Source: Flavonifractor porci (GTDB taxonomy: Bacteria; Bacillota; Clostridia; Oscillospirales; Oscillospiraceae). From it: a DNA stretch of 64,000 bases. Shown here piece by piece: positions 41,345 to 48,920 of the stretch; positions within the stretch are counted from its first letter, which is position 1; the number at the start of each line of letters is the position of its first letter. The position numbers were made by a program, and so were the translations under genes. The notes under the pieces were generated by a model. It was not told the origin of the DNA and made no database searches. It saw only the letters and a program-made list of their open reading frames with translations. The stretch covers positions 1 to 64,000 of the forward strand of contig NZ_JBBHLB010000012.1 in assembly GCF_037572415.1 (NCBI RefSeq), in the 5' to 3' direction.

Positions 41345-43276
41345 TTAATAGCGAATATCCAAGTTGATGCGTAAATTCTTTTCTGTATCCCTCAGGCGGG
41401 CAAGATTGGTTTTCAGGGATTCCATCTCAGTCCATCTGAAGCTGTAACCAAATAAGACGACATTTTCTGGATTGAACGCTCCGTCAGCTTCGTATTTTTC
41501 TGTAATGGCGGCAATGGCCTCGTTGCTCAGCGCTGGATGGATGAGGTATAAATGCTTATCCATGTAATAGCCCGTGTATCCGGCAAAATCAATGCTTTCA
41601 ACAGGGGCGGTGAAACCATATCCATCTCGCACAAGCCAGGTGGTCAGAACGGTTGATACGCCAAAATCCTGTAAAATGGTATTGGTAACATAAATCTCAC
41701 TGTCATCCGGTGAAAACTTTTCCAGCTTGTCCAAAGTGGCGGTAGAGGGCTCTGCCAGGGTAAAATGGCGAAATCCCAAATCCACTTCAGTTTCAGGGTA
41801 CAGCTTTCGAATTTTGGCGGCTGCGCGGACAATTCTTTCCTGACCAATCTGGTCGATCGTTCTAAAGCCCAGTTTGAACGCGGCTACAGCAGCTTTTTTT
41901 TGGAGCGGGACTTCCGCCCCGTCTTTGACTTCGTATATTTTTTCGGGGATCTGAACCATGATATAGTGCAAATTTTTATAGTCGGATTCATTTGCCAGCT
42001 GCATGACGGCGTCTGCGGTAGAAGCTGACCCGGAAAAATAATCCAGTACAGTGTCCCCATCCACAACAATACGATCAATTAGTTTCTTCAACAGCGACGT
42101 AGGCTTTGGATAATCAAATACTTTATGATTGTCAAACAAATCCTTGATCTCATCAGAGGCGTTGGTATTTCCGCCCACTTCCTTTTTCTCCAACAGAGTG
42201 ATGGTGCCGGGAATCAAGCCGTCGGAAGCATATACTTTCTTGTATACCTTCCACTGGCCGTCTTTTCCCTTGGTAAATTTCAAGCTGTCCCGTTCTGCCT
42301 TTACGCGCTCTTTGCTCCAAAGCCAAAAAGCAACGCCGCGTTGCCCGATGGGCCATATTTCGCTTCCGTCAGGGGCCTCAATCGGATAATCCAGGGAAGC
42401 GGAATAGGTCAGTCCGCCTACATTCCACAGGCTGTCCCATTTGTACTTTTTTCCGGTCTTTTCATCCACCAGTTTATATTTGCTATCTTCTGAGCGTAGA
42501 TTGACAGAAAAAAGTTCTGCGTTTCGTGCATATGTCAAGATATAGTCGTGCTGAGTATTGACTGCGTCATTGTCATATCCTCCAGTCAGCTTCTTGTGCC
42601 AGATAAATGACCCCAGGAAATTGTGCTCTCCAAACACATCGTCACAAAGCAGCTTGAGATTGGCATACTCATTATCATCGATGGTAATAAAAATAGCGCC
42701 GTCTTTTGCCAGCAAATCACGGGTATTCAGCAAACGGGCATACATGAACATCAACCATGCTGAATGGGAGGCGCTTCCCCGCTTTGTCAGATCCAGAATC
42801 CTCTGCGCCTGCTCCAGGCTGATACTTAATTTGTCCGCCAGCTCACTTTCCGTAAAGTGGAAGTGATCCTTATAAATAAAGCCATCTGATCCGGTATTAT
42901 AGGGTGGATCGATGATAATGCACTTTATGCCGTATGGATACGCTTTCTGTAAATGCTTGATGGCATCCAAATTGTCGCCGCTGATATATATATTCTGACT
43001 GTGTGCATTCTCGGGCTTGCTGTTGTGGGCTTCATCGGGCACAATCACTGTTGTGGTGTTCTGGGATGCCAGCAAGCGGGCATAGTTTTTTCCAAGGAAT
43101 TTCAGTTCATGTCCCTCGTGAGTCACGGCGACCTTGTCGCTGAGAAACGCTTGGAAGCGGAGTAGGTCAAAGCTTCCGTCGCTGTGAAAGCAAGAGGGGA
43201 AATGTTCTCTCAGAACATCTATTTCGCGGCTGTTGGGTGCGATGGATTCATTTGCAGCCATAATATCTTTGATCAT
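41345..43276 (-). CDS. mod: Type III DNA methyltransferase, Mod subunit
   Basis: A 643-residue adenine-N6 methyltransferase of the beta class. IIDPPYNTGSDGF (DPPY, about residue 121) is the catalytic motif, and LDYFSGSASTADAVMQL (about 415) is the SAM-binding FxGxG motif; the order DPPY before FxGxG defines the beta class. The stretch between them is the target-recognition region that sets site specificity. The ATG at 43276 follows AAAGGACG; a longer frame upstream starts in a Cys/Arg-rich stretch that looks non-coding. No simple-sequence tract indicating phase variation was seen. Confidence 0.95.
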   Translation of the reverse strand: MIKDIMAANESIAPNSREIDVLREHFPSCFHSDGSFDLLRFQAFLSDKVAVTHEGHELKFLGKNYARLLASQNTTTVIVPDEAHNSKPENAHSQNIYISGDNLDAIKHLQKAYPYGIKCIIIDPPYNTGSDGFIYKDHFHFTESELADKLSISLEQAQRILDLTKRGSASHSAWLMFMYARLLNTRDLLAKDGAIFITIDDNEYANLKLLCDDVFGEHNFLGSFIWHKKLTGGYDNDAVNTQHDYILTYARNAELFSVNLRSEDSKYKLVDEKTGKKYKWDSLWNVGGLTYSASLDYPIEAPDGSEIWPIGQRGVAFWLWSKERVKAERDSLKFTKGKDGQWKVYKKVYASDGLIPGTITLLEKKEVGGNTNASDEIKDLFDNHKVFDYPKPTSLLKKLIDRIVVDGDTVLDYFSGSASTADAVMQLANESDYKNLHYIMVQIPEKIYEVKDGAEVPLQKKAAVAAFKLGFRTIDQIGQERIVRAAAKIRKLYPETEVDLGFRHFTLAEPSTATLDKLEKFSPDDSEIYVTNTILQDFGVSTVLTTWLVRDGYGFTAPVESIDFAGYTGYYMDKHLYLIHPALSNEAIAAITEKYEADGAFNPENVVLFGYSFRWTEMESLKTNLARLRDTEKNLRINLDIRY

Positions 43277-43542
43277 AGTAATTCGTCCTTTCCTTACAGT
43301 ACAAACCGCCTGAGCCATGCAGGCTCTGGCCTGCCTCAGAAACGCCGCATACGACTTTTTTGAGCGTATGACACACCGATGGGACAAAAGCAATCCTAAT
43401 TATAACAACAATCACGATCCATGCAAGAGAAAAATAAAGCTTCGGATAAACACATGGGGTTGGATGGGATAGAGATTTTTTAAGGAAGTGCTGGCCGTCG
43501 CTGTTTTGCTACTCTTTTCCGGCGGCATAAAACAGGCGGCAA

Positions 43543-43598
43543 TTTCATGGCAATTTCATGGTGTTTTCATGGTATTTCCTTTGTTGGCGTGCTATAAT
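43543..43598 (+). promoter_or_regulatory. Three 11-base-phased TTTCATGG repeats ahead of a TATAAT box
   Basis: TTTCATGG occurs at 43543, 43554 and 43565, exactly 11 bases apart, and TATAAT lies at 43593-43598. Direct repeats in 11-base phase over the -35 region are the usual binding pattern of PhoB/OmpR-type response regulators. The downstream gene is now a decayed SGNH hydrolase. Confidence 0.55.
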
Positions 43599-43636
43599 AC
43601 CTCTGACAAGCCGGGAGAGAAGGGGCTGACATAGCC

Positions 43637-43877
43637 ATGGAGCACGGCGAACAAGTCATGAGGATTTTCATGCTGGGCAACAGTTTCACTTTTGCCAATC
43701 ATGAGCTCCGGATATTGATTGGCTGGCCGGCAGAGGCTGCCCGGCGCACCTGAGGTGAGATGGTGGCTTTATAAACCGGCTTACACCCAAGCGCTTTGCG
43801 GTGATGATAGTCTTCATTCCTGTGGATGGGGCTTCCGCGTCGCAGCGGAGCCCATTGCGGCAGTCATTCAAGAGTAG
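43637..43877 (+). pseudogene. Decayed SGNH/DUF4886-type hydrolase
   Basis: The plus strand opens with an ATG and MRIFMLGNSFTFANHEL, matching the GNS(F/Y)T block I of DUF4886/SGNH hydrolases, but stops after 38 codons. In another frame it resumes near LYKPAYTQ and ends with GDDSLHSCGWGFRVAAEPIA, resembling the C-terminal D-x-x-H block and following helix. The centre, normally about 150 residues, is missing, so this is an internally deleted and frameshifted remnant. Confidence 0.5.
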
Positions 43878-43891
43878 GAGTAGAAAGAGCG

Positions 43892-44302
43892 ATGATTCGA
43901 GATATCTGTAAAGATGAGACGTTCCTGGCCCAGAAAGCGGAGCCTGCTACACCGGACGATATTCAGGTGGCTGCCGACTTGCTGGAGACGCTGGAACACC
44001 ACAAGGACGGCTGTGTGGGTATGGCGGCTAACATGATCGGGGTGAATAAGCGCGTCATCGTCTTCGATAATGAGGGTGCCTATATGGTCATGTTCAATCC
44101 GGAGATCATCAAAAAATCCGAGCCATATGACGCGGAAGAAGGATGCCTCTCCCTTACCGGCATCCGGACCGCCAAGCGGTGGAAGTCCATTAAGGTGCGT
44201 TGGCAGAATGAGCAGTTCCAGGTGCGGCTGAAAACTTTCACCGGCTGGACGGCTCAGATCATCCAGCACGAAATCGACCACTGTGAGGGTATCATCATAT
44301 AA
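43892..44302 (+). CDS. Peptide deformylase-like protein
   Basis: A 136-residue protein of the deformylase fold. Motif II EGCLSL (metal Cys) and motif III QHEIDHCEG (metal His pair with Glu) are intact. Motif I, normally GxGLAAxQ, reads CVGMAANMIG: the Gln that stabilises the transition state is Met. It is shorter than housekeeping Def (about 150-170). It may be a specialised or weak deformylase, and a standard def gene is expected elsewhere. It lies between a hydrolase remnant and an SDR/flavodoxin pair. Confidence 0.85.
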   Translation: MIRDICKDETFLAQKAEPATPDDIQVAADLLETLEHHKDGCVGMAANMIGVNKRVIVFDNEGAYMVMFNPEIIKKSEPYDAEEGCLSLTGIRTAKRWKSIKVRWQNEQFQVRLKTFTGWTAQIIQHEIDHCEGIII

Positions 44303-44354
44303 AAGTATAAGATCATTGTCGCGCGCTTCGGACGAGGACTGAGGTGAAAACGCT

Positions 44355-45071
44355 GTGTTTGAACATAAAGTTGCTGTGGTCACCGGTGGAGCAAAGGGCA
44401 TCGGTAAGGCGATTGCGGAGGAATTCCGGAAGGCAGGCGCCAAAGTATGCGTGATTGACCTGCTTCCCAACGATTACTTTGTGGGTGATCTGGCCGACCA
44501 GACTGTTCTGGAGGACTTTGCCCGTAAGGTGATCGCCGACTATGGCCATGTGGACTTTTTAATCAACAATGCCCTGCCCCTGATGAAGGGCATTGACGCG
44601 TGCAGTTACCAGGAATTTAACTATGCCCTGCGGGTGGGAGTCACCGCGCCCTTTTACCTTGCCAAGCTGTTTGCACCCTGTTTTGCTCCCGGCGGGGCTA
44701 TTGTAAATATCTCCTCTTCACGGGACCGGATGAGCCAGCCCCAGACCGAGAGCTACTCGGCGGCCAAGGGCGGTATCTCCGCCCTGACTCACGCTCTGGC
44801 GGTGAGCCTGGCCGGTAAGGTGCGGGTAAATTCCATCTCTCCCGGTTGGATCGACGCGGACTATACTGTTTATGACGGCCCGGATGCCATTCAGCAGCCT
44901 GCAGGCCGGGTTGGCAATCCCCTGGACATTGCCAATATGGTGCTCTACCTATGCTCGGACAAGGCGGGCTTTATTACAGGGGAGAACATCTGCATTGACG
45001 GCGGCATGACCCGCCAGATGATCTACCACAACGACTTTGGCTGGACCCTGCAAGGAGGAAACGAACTGTGA
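44355..45071 (+). CDS. Short-chain dehydrogenase/reductase
   Basis: A 238-residue classical SDR. TGGAKGIGKAIAEEF binds NAD(P), followed by FLINNALP. The catalytic Ser lies in VNISSSRDR, and YSAAKGG supplies Tyr and Lys. It uses a GTG start with GAGGTG eight bases upstream. The stop overlaps the start of the flavodoxin gene (GTGA), so the two are translationally coupled. Substrate unknown. Confidence 0.9.
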   Translation: MFEHKVAVVTGGAKGIGKAIAEEFRKAGAKVCVIDLLPNDYFVGDLADQTVLEDFARKVIADYGHVDFLINNALPLMKGIDACSYQEFNYALRVGVTAPFYLAKLFAPCFAPGGAIVNISSSRDRMSQPQTESYSAAKGGISALTHALAVSLAGKVRVNSISPGWIDADYTVYDGPDAIQQPAGRVGNPLDIANMVLYLCSDKAGFITGENICIDGGMTRQMIYHNDFGWTLQGGNEL

Positions 45072-45520
45072 AAACTGCTATCTGCTACTACTCCCGCCAC
45101 CACGGGAACACACTGAAAGTTTTGAAGGCCATGGTGGGTGAGGGGGATGTGGACCTGATCGATGTCACCGCCCACCAGACTGTTCAGCTGGAGGAGTATG
45201 ACTGTGTCGGCTTTGCCTCCGGCATCTACGGCTTTGAATTCCAAAAGGCCGTGGCGGAGTTTGCCCGGCAGCACCTGCCTCAGGGCAAGCCGGTGTTTTT
45301 CGTCTATACCTACGGCGGCGCCAAGGGCGGCGGGGCCAAGGCTGTGGCAGAGATTGCGCAGGAGAAGAACTGCCAGGTACTGGGGGAGTTTTCCTGCAAG
45401 GGTTACGACACCTTCGGCCCCTTCAAGCTGGTGGGCGGCATTGCCAAAGGCCGCCCCAATCATCAGGACTTACAGAACGCCCGTAGTTTTTTTAGACAGA
45501 TACAAGACCGCCTGAGCTGA
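45068..45520 (+). CDS. Flavodoxin-family protein
   Basis: A 150-residue protein with a flavodoxin-like FMN fold. YYSRHHGNTLKVLKAM is the phosphate-binding loop and FVYTYGGAKGGGAK the second FMN loop. It begins with GTG overlapping the SDR stop. It probably carries electrons or reduces a quinone/flavin substrate with its SDR partner. Confidence 0.88.
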   Translation: MKTAICYYSRHHGNTLKVLKAMVGEGDVDLIDVTAHQTVQLEEYDCVGFASGIYGFEFQKAVAEFARQHLPQGKPVFFVYTYGGAKGGGAKAVAEIAQEKNCQVLGEFSCKGYDTFGPFKLVGGIAKGRPNHQDLQNARSFFRQIQDRLS

Positions 45521-45536
45521 CGCCCAGGCGGTCTTG
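45503..45536. terminator. Bidirectional terminator between flavodoxin and MerR genes
   Basis: CAAGACCGCCTG (45503-45514) and CAGGCGGTCTTG (45525-45536) form a perfect 12-base stem. It overlaps the flavodoxin stop region and lies just before the MerR stop on the other strand. Confidence 0.75.
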
Positions 45537-45540
45537 GCAT

Positions 45541-46299
45541 TTAGTTTACCCAGTGGACTACGGCATCCCGCAGAAAGCGGGCACAGCCTGGGACTTGCTT
45601 GTCATAATAGGCGGCAAAGCGTGCATCCATTACATAGAGCTCTGCAATGCCTCGGTGCTTGGCCGGGGCATACCGGGTCCCGGTGATGGTGAGCCACCGG
45701 CGGTGGAGGGCGCTGATCTCCTTTCCCTCCGCACTTTCCGGGGACAGTCCGGACTGAACGGCGGCTTCCAGGCGTCTCTGAATCTCCTGGCCCAGGTCGG
45801 TCCATTCCAGGTACTGCGCCTGGGTCAAATTCATCACTGCGGCGTTGGCCTCGTCTACCTGTGCATCGCCATATTTGGCGCGGAGCTCCGCCCCGTATGT
45901 TTCTTCATTATGGGCTACAGCCTGTTGTTTAAAGGCTTCAAATTTTTGGTCGTCGCTCATGATTTCATTCCTTTCTTCCGCTCCGATGGTGGCTTTTACC
46001 GATCGGATCAGTGTCTCCAGCCGCGCCTGCTCCGCCTCCAAAGCGGCCAGGTGGTTTCGCAGAACGGCCAGACGGTCGAAGGAGGGGTCGTCCAGACATT
46101 CCTTGATCCGGGCCAACTCCACCCCGAGGGCACGGTAATAGAGGATGTCTTGCAGTCGGTCGACCTCTGCCTTGCCGTAATAGCGGTAGCCGCTCTCCGC
46201 TACCCGGCTGGGCTTCAGAAGCCCGATCTGGTCGTACCAGCGCAGAGTGCGGGTGGTCACCCCGGACAGGCGCGACAGTTCCTGAATGGAATATTCCAT
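45541..46299 (-). CDS. MerR-family regulator with TipAS antibiotic-recognition domain
   Basis: A 252-residue regulator. Residues 1-70 are a MerR winged helix (IQELSRLSGVTTRTLRWYDQ, GYRYYG), and a coiled coil spans about 75-110. The C-terminal TipAS domain contains MNLTQAQYLEWTDLGQEIQ and DARFAAYYDKQVPG. TipAL-type proteins bind thiopeptides or other hydrophobic ligands and activate promoters with long spacers. Its own promoter has exactly that form (19-base spacer with a dyad). The adjacent acetyltransferase gene is a possible target. Confidence 0.93.
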   Translation of the reverse strand: MEYSIQELSRLSGVTTRTLRWYDQIGLLKPSRVAESGYRYYGKAEVDRLQDILYYRALGVELARIKECLDDPSFDRLAVLRNHLAALEAEQARLETLIRSVKATIGAEERNEIMSDDQKFEAFKQQAVAHNEETYGAELRAKYGDAQVDEANAAVMNLTQAQYLEWTDLGQEIQRRLEAAVQSGLSPESAEGKEISALHRRWLTITGTRYAPAKHRGIAELYVMDARFAAYYDKQVPGCARFLRDAVVHWVN

Positions 46300-46318
46300 G
46301 CTATCCCTCCTTGTGGAT

Positions 46319-46349
46319 AGTGTAACAGTTGACGGAGCGTCAAAGTCAA
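46319..46349 (-). promoter_or_regulatory. MerR-type promoter: 19-base spacer with perfect dyad
   Basis: On the minus strand TTGACT (46344-46349) and TACACT (46319-46324) are 19 bases apart, longer than the usual 17. The spacer contains the dyad TTGACGGAGCGTCAA (46329-46343). This is the hallmark of MerR-controlled promoters, implying autoregulation. Confidence 0.75.
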
Positions 46350-46426
46350 GAGGAAAATATCCTTCTTCCGGCCAACTTAAAAATCTGCTATACTGGGACA
46401 GCAGGAATGGAAAAGGAGGTCACATT

Positions 46427-47065
46427 ATGTTTGGACCAGACCCGAATGCTGTCCACCCCAACAAGAACATCCCCAGCGTCTGTTATATCAAAAATGTCAT
46501 CACCCGCCCCAACATTGAGGTGGGGGACTATACCTACTATGACGACGCTGTCACCGGTGGGGAGGATTTTGAGGCCCATGTGACCCACCACTATAGCTTC
46601 ATCGGGGACAAGCTGATCATCGGAAAGTTCTGCGCCATTGGTAAAGGCGTGGAGTTTGTGATGAACGGGGCTAACCACCGTATGGAATCGGTCACCACAT
46701 ATCCTTTTAATATCTTCGCCCACGGCTGGGAGAAGTGTACGCCCTCATTGGACCAGCTGCCCTTTAAAGGAAATACGGTGGTGGGCAATGATGTGTGGAT
46801 AGGGCAGAATGTTACGGTCCTGCCCGGCGTGCACATTGGCGACGGCGCCATTATCGGGGCCAATTCTGTAGTGGCAGGCCATATCCCGCCCTATGCTGTG
46901 GCGGCGGGAAACCCCTGCCGTGTAGTCCGGCCCCGGTTTGGCCAGGAGCTGACGGAGTACCTGCTGAAGCTGCGGTGGTGGGACTGGGAGGCGGAAAAGA
47001 TTTTCCGCAACCTGGAAGCACTGTGCAGCGGTGATCTGGAGCAAATTTGCCGCATTGAGTTGTAA
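46427..47065 (+). CDS. Vat/CatB-like xenobiotic acyltransferase (left-handed beta helix)
   Basis: A 212-residue hexapeptide-repeat acetyltransferase. GDYTYYDDA, LIIGKFCAIGKGVEFVMNGA, NHRMESVTTYPF with the catalytic His, and VVGNDVWIGQNVTVLPGVHI are shared with streptogramin (Vat) and chloramphenicol (CatB) O-acetyltransferases. It acetylates hydroxyl groups of an antibiotic-like substrate with acetyl-CoA. It is divergent from the TipAS-MerR regulator and could be its target. AAAAGGAGG precedes the ATG. The real substrate is unknown. Confidence 0.88.
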   Translation: MFGPDPNAVHPNKNIPSVCYIKNVITRPNIEVGDYTYYDDAVTGGEDFEAHVTHHYSFIGDKLIIGKFCAIGKGVEFVMNGANHRMESVTTYPFNIFAHGWEKCTPSLDQLPFKGNTVVGNDVWIGQNVTVLPGVHIGDGAIIGANSVVAGHIPPYAVAAGNPCRVVRPRFGQELTEYLLKLRWWDWEAEKIFRNLEALCSGDLEQICRIEL

Positions 47066-47078
47066 TGGAGGAAACCAT

Positions 47079-47537
47079 ATGAAGCTTGCCATTCTCTCAG
47101 ACACCCACGGTCTGCTGCGGCCGGAGGTGGTGGAGCGTCTGAAAACTGCCGATGCTATTCTTCATGGCGGCGATATCAATAAACAGAGTATCGTAGACCA
47201 GCTGAGGCAGTACGCCCCGCTCTATGTCGTCCGGGGCAACAACGATAAGGAGTGGGCAGAAGATATCCCCCATGACCTGACCGTTACTTTGGGCGGTGTG
47301 ACCTTCTATATGGTCCACAACAAGAAGGAGCTTCCCGCAACGCTTGACGCTGTGGATGTGGTAGTGTGCGGCCACTCCCACAAGTATGTCCAGGAGGACA
47401 AGGACGGTGTTTTGTGGCTCAACCCCGGTTCCTGCGGCCCCCGGCGGTTCCATCAGGAGATCACGATGATGATGGCGGAGGTAGAGGAAGGGAAGCTCCA
47501 GGTGGAGAAGATCTCCATTCCCCACGAGGCAAAGTGA
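47079..47537 (+). CDS. YfcE/MJ0936-type metallophosphoesterase
   Basis: A 152-residue calcineurin-like phosphoesterase. All metal motifs are present: DTHG, HGGD, GNND and GHSH. Family members hydrolyse phosphodiesters and small phosphate esters with manganese. The ATG at 47079 has ATGGAGG upstream. Its stop overlaps the next start (TGATG), so it is coupled to the following gene. Confidence 0.92.
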   Translation: MKLAILSDTHGLLRPEVVERLKTADAILHGGDINKQSIVDQLRQYAPLYVVRGNNDKEWAEDIPHDLTVTLGGVTFYMVHNKKELPATLDAVDVVVCGHSHKYVQEDKDGVLWLNPGSCGPRRFHQEITMMMAEVEEGKLQVEKISIPHEAK

Positions 47538-48055
47538 TGGAACTGGGACTTACTTTCCCGCTCCAGCGGTTTTTAAAAATGAAAACGCCGGCCTACGGCA
47601 CGCAGACTGAACGGCGTTACTGCTGGGACCTCCATATCATCGATCTGCGGGGGCGCAAGTGCCTGCTGGCCGTCCACTGCCACAGCCGGTACACCTTCGT
47701 CCGCTACGATGTAACGCCTCTTCAGTGGATGGTCCTTCCCGGCTTGTTCCGGGAGGGGCTGGCAGAGAGCCTTATCGCCGCTGGATTTACTGAGGATCAG
47801 GTGGAAACGTATCTGCGGCAGGCGGGCGAGATTGCAATTACCCGTACCCACGGCCGCCGGGAGGTGGCCTTTCTCAACCGGGCCTGGGAGGATGTGCTGG
47901 CATTGGATCTGTGCCTGGACACGGATCGCCAGACCCAGCCTCTGCTGGACCACGCCGTCAATACAAAACCCAGCCGGTGCGTGGGCTTTGAGGGGCTTGG
48001 AACGGGACTGGAGCGGGTGAATGCCATGTGGGAATGGGAGGAGACGGAGACTTGA
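47537..48055 (+). CDS. Conserved hypothetical protein, resembles DUF6933
   Basis: A 172-residue soluble protein. RGRKCLLAVHCHSRYTFVRY followed by LPGLFREGLAESLIAAGF resembles the DUF6933 pattern of small Firmicutes proteins whose function is unknown. The start codon overlaps the phosphoesterase stop, and the end overlaps the DUF5714 start, making this the middle of a coupled three-gene run. Confidence 0.65.
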   Translation: MELGLTFPLQRFLKMKTPAYGTQTERRYCWDLHIIDLRGRKCLLAVHCHSRYTFVRYDVTPLQWMVLPGLFREGLAESLIAAGFTEDQVETYLRQAGEIAITRTHGRREVAFLNRAWEDVLALDLCLDTDRQTQPLLDHAVNTKPSRCVGFEGLGTGLERVNAMWEWEETET

Positions 48056-48831
48056 ACAGGGAAGAATGTCTGATTTGCAAGGCGTCTCTGGAATATCTGA
48101 CTCAGGATGAGGTCATGGAGTGCGCCATCTGCCATAAGAAGGAGTCCAGCAAAACCCGTTGTGTGAAGGGACACTATGTCTGCAATGACTGCCATACTCA
48201 GGGTATGGACAGTATCTTTGGCCTGTGTCTCTCTGCGACTTCCACAGATCCCGTGACGATTCTCCGCCGTATGATGGAGCTGCCCTTTTGCCATATGCAC
48301 GGTCCGGAGCACCATGTGATGGTGGGTGCGGCCCTGCTTACCGCCTACAAAAACGCCGGTGGCAACTTGGAACTGGAGAAAGCCCTTCAGGAGATGTACA
48401 GCCGGGGCAAGGCTGTTCCCGGCGGGGCCTGCGGTTTTTGGGGCGCCTGCGGAGCGGGGATCGCCACAGGGCAGTTTCTGGCCATCGTCACCCAGTCTAC
48501 GCCTTTGGCGCAGGAACCCTGGGGCCTGAGCAATCAGATGACCGCACGGGCCTTGGAGAGCATCGGAAAAGCAGGGGGGCCCCGGTGCTGTAAGCGGGAT
48601 TCTTTTCTGGCCATCCTGGCTGCCGTGGACTTTGTCCGGGAGCATCTGGGAGTGGAGATGAAGCGGACCGTCCCCGTCTGCTCCTACAGCAGCCGGAATA
48701 ACCAGTGCATCGGTAAGCGCTGTCCTTTCTCAGTCGCCAATGGTGGAAAAGACGCTGGACTGCAGGTGCTGCGTCCTGTTAGGCGCATTAAGACAGTTAA
48801 AAAACCTGACGTAAAACGCCCTGAGTTTTGA
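48052..48831 (+). CDS. DUF5714 domain protein with zinc-ribbon N-terminus
   Basis: About 259 residues. An N-terminal Cys cluster (ECLICKASL, ECAICHKKE, CVKGHYVCNDCH) looks like two zinc sites. The rest carries the strongly conserved DUF5714 motifs LPFCHMHGPEHHVMVGAALL, VPGGACGFWGACGAG and GGPRCCKRDSF, rich in Cys and His. The function is unknown; it is often found in anaerobes, and the pattern suggests a metal- or cluster-binding enzyme. The start is uncertain: TTG at 48052 overlaps the previous stop and has GGAGG ten bases upstream; GTG 48028 and ATG 48034 are in-frame alternatives. Confidence 0.8.
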   Translation: MNREECLICKASLEYLTQDEVMECAICHKKESSKTRCVKGHYVCNDCHTQGMDSIFGLCLSATSTDPVTILRRMMELPFCHMHGPEHHVMVGAALLTAYKNAGGNLELEKALQEMYSRGKAVPGGACGFWGACGAGIATGQFLAIVTQSTPLAQEPWGLSNQMTARALESIGKAGGPRCCKRDSFLAILAAVDFVREHLGVEMKRTVPVCSYSSRNNQCIGKRCPFSVANGGKDAGLQVLRPVRRIKTVKKPDVKRPEF

Positions 48832-48857
48832 TGCTTCAGAAACTCAGGGTGTCTTTT
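48816..48857 (+). terminator. Terminator after the DUF5714 gene
   Basis: ACGCCCTGAGTTT pairs with AAACTCAGGGTGT (one G-T wobble) followed by CTTTTA. The stem starts inside the last codons of the gene. Confidence 0.75.
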
Positions 48858-48920
48858 ATGCTGCCGATGATGCTCGGAATGAATACCGATTCAGGCAAGG
48901 CTGCCTGATGGGCGACAAAT

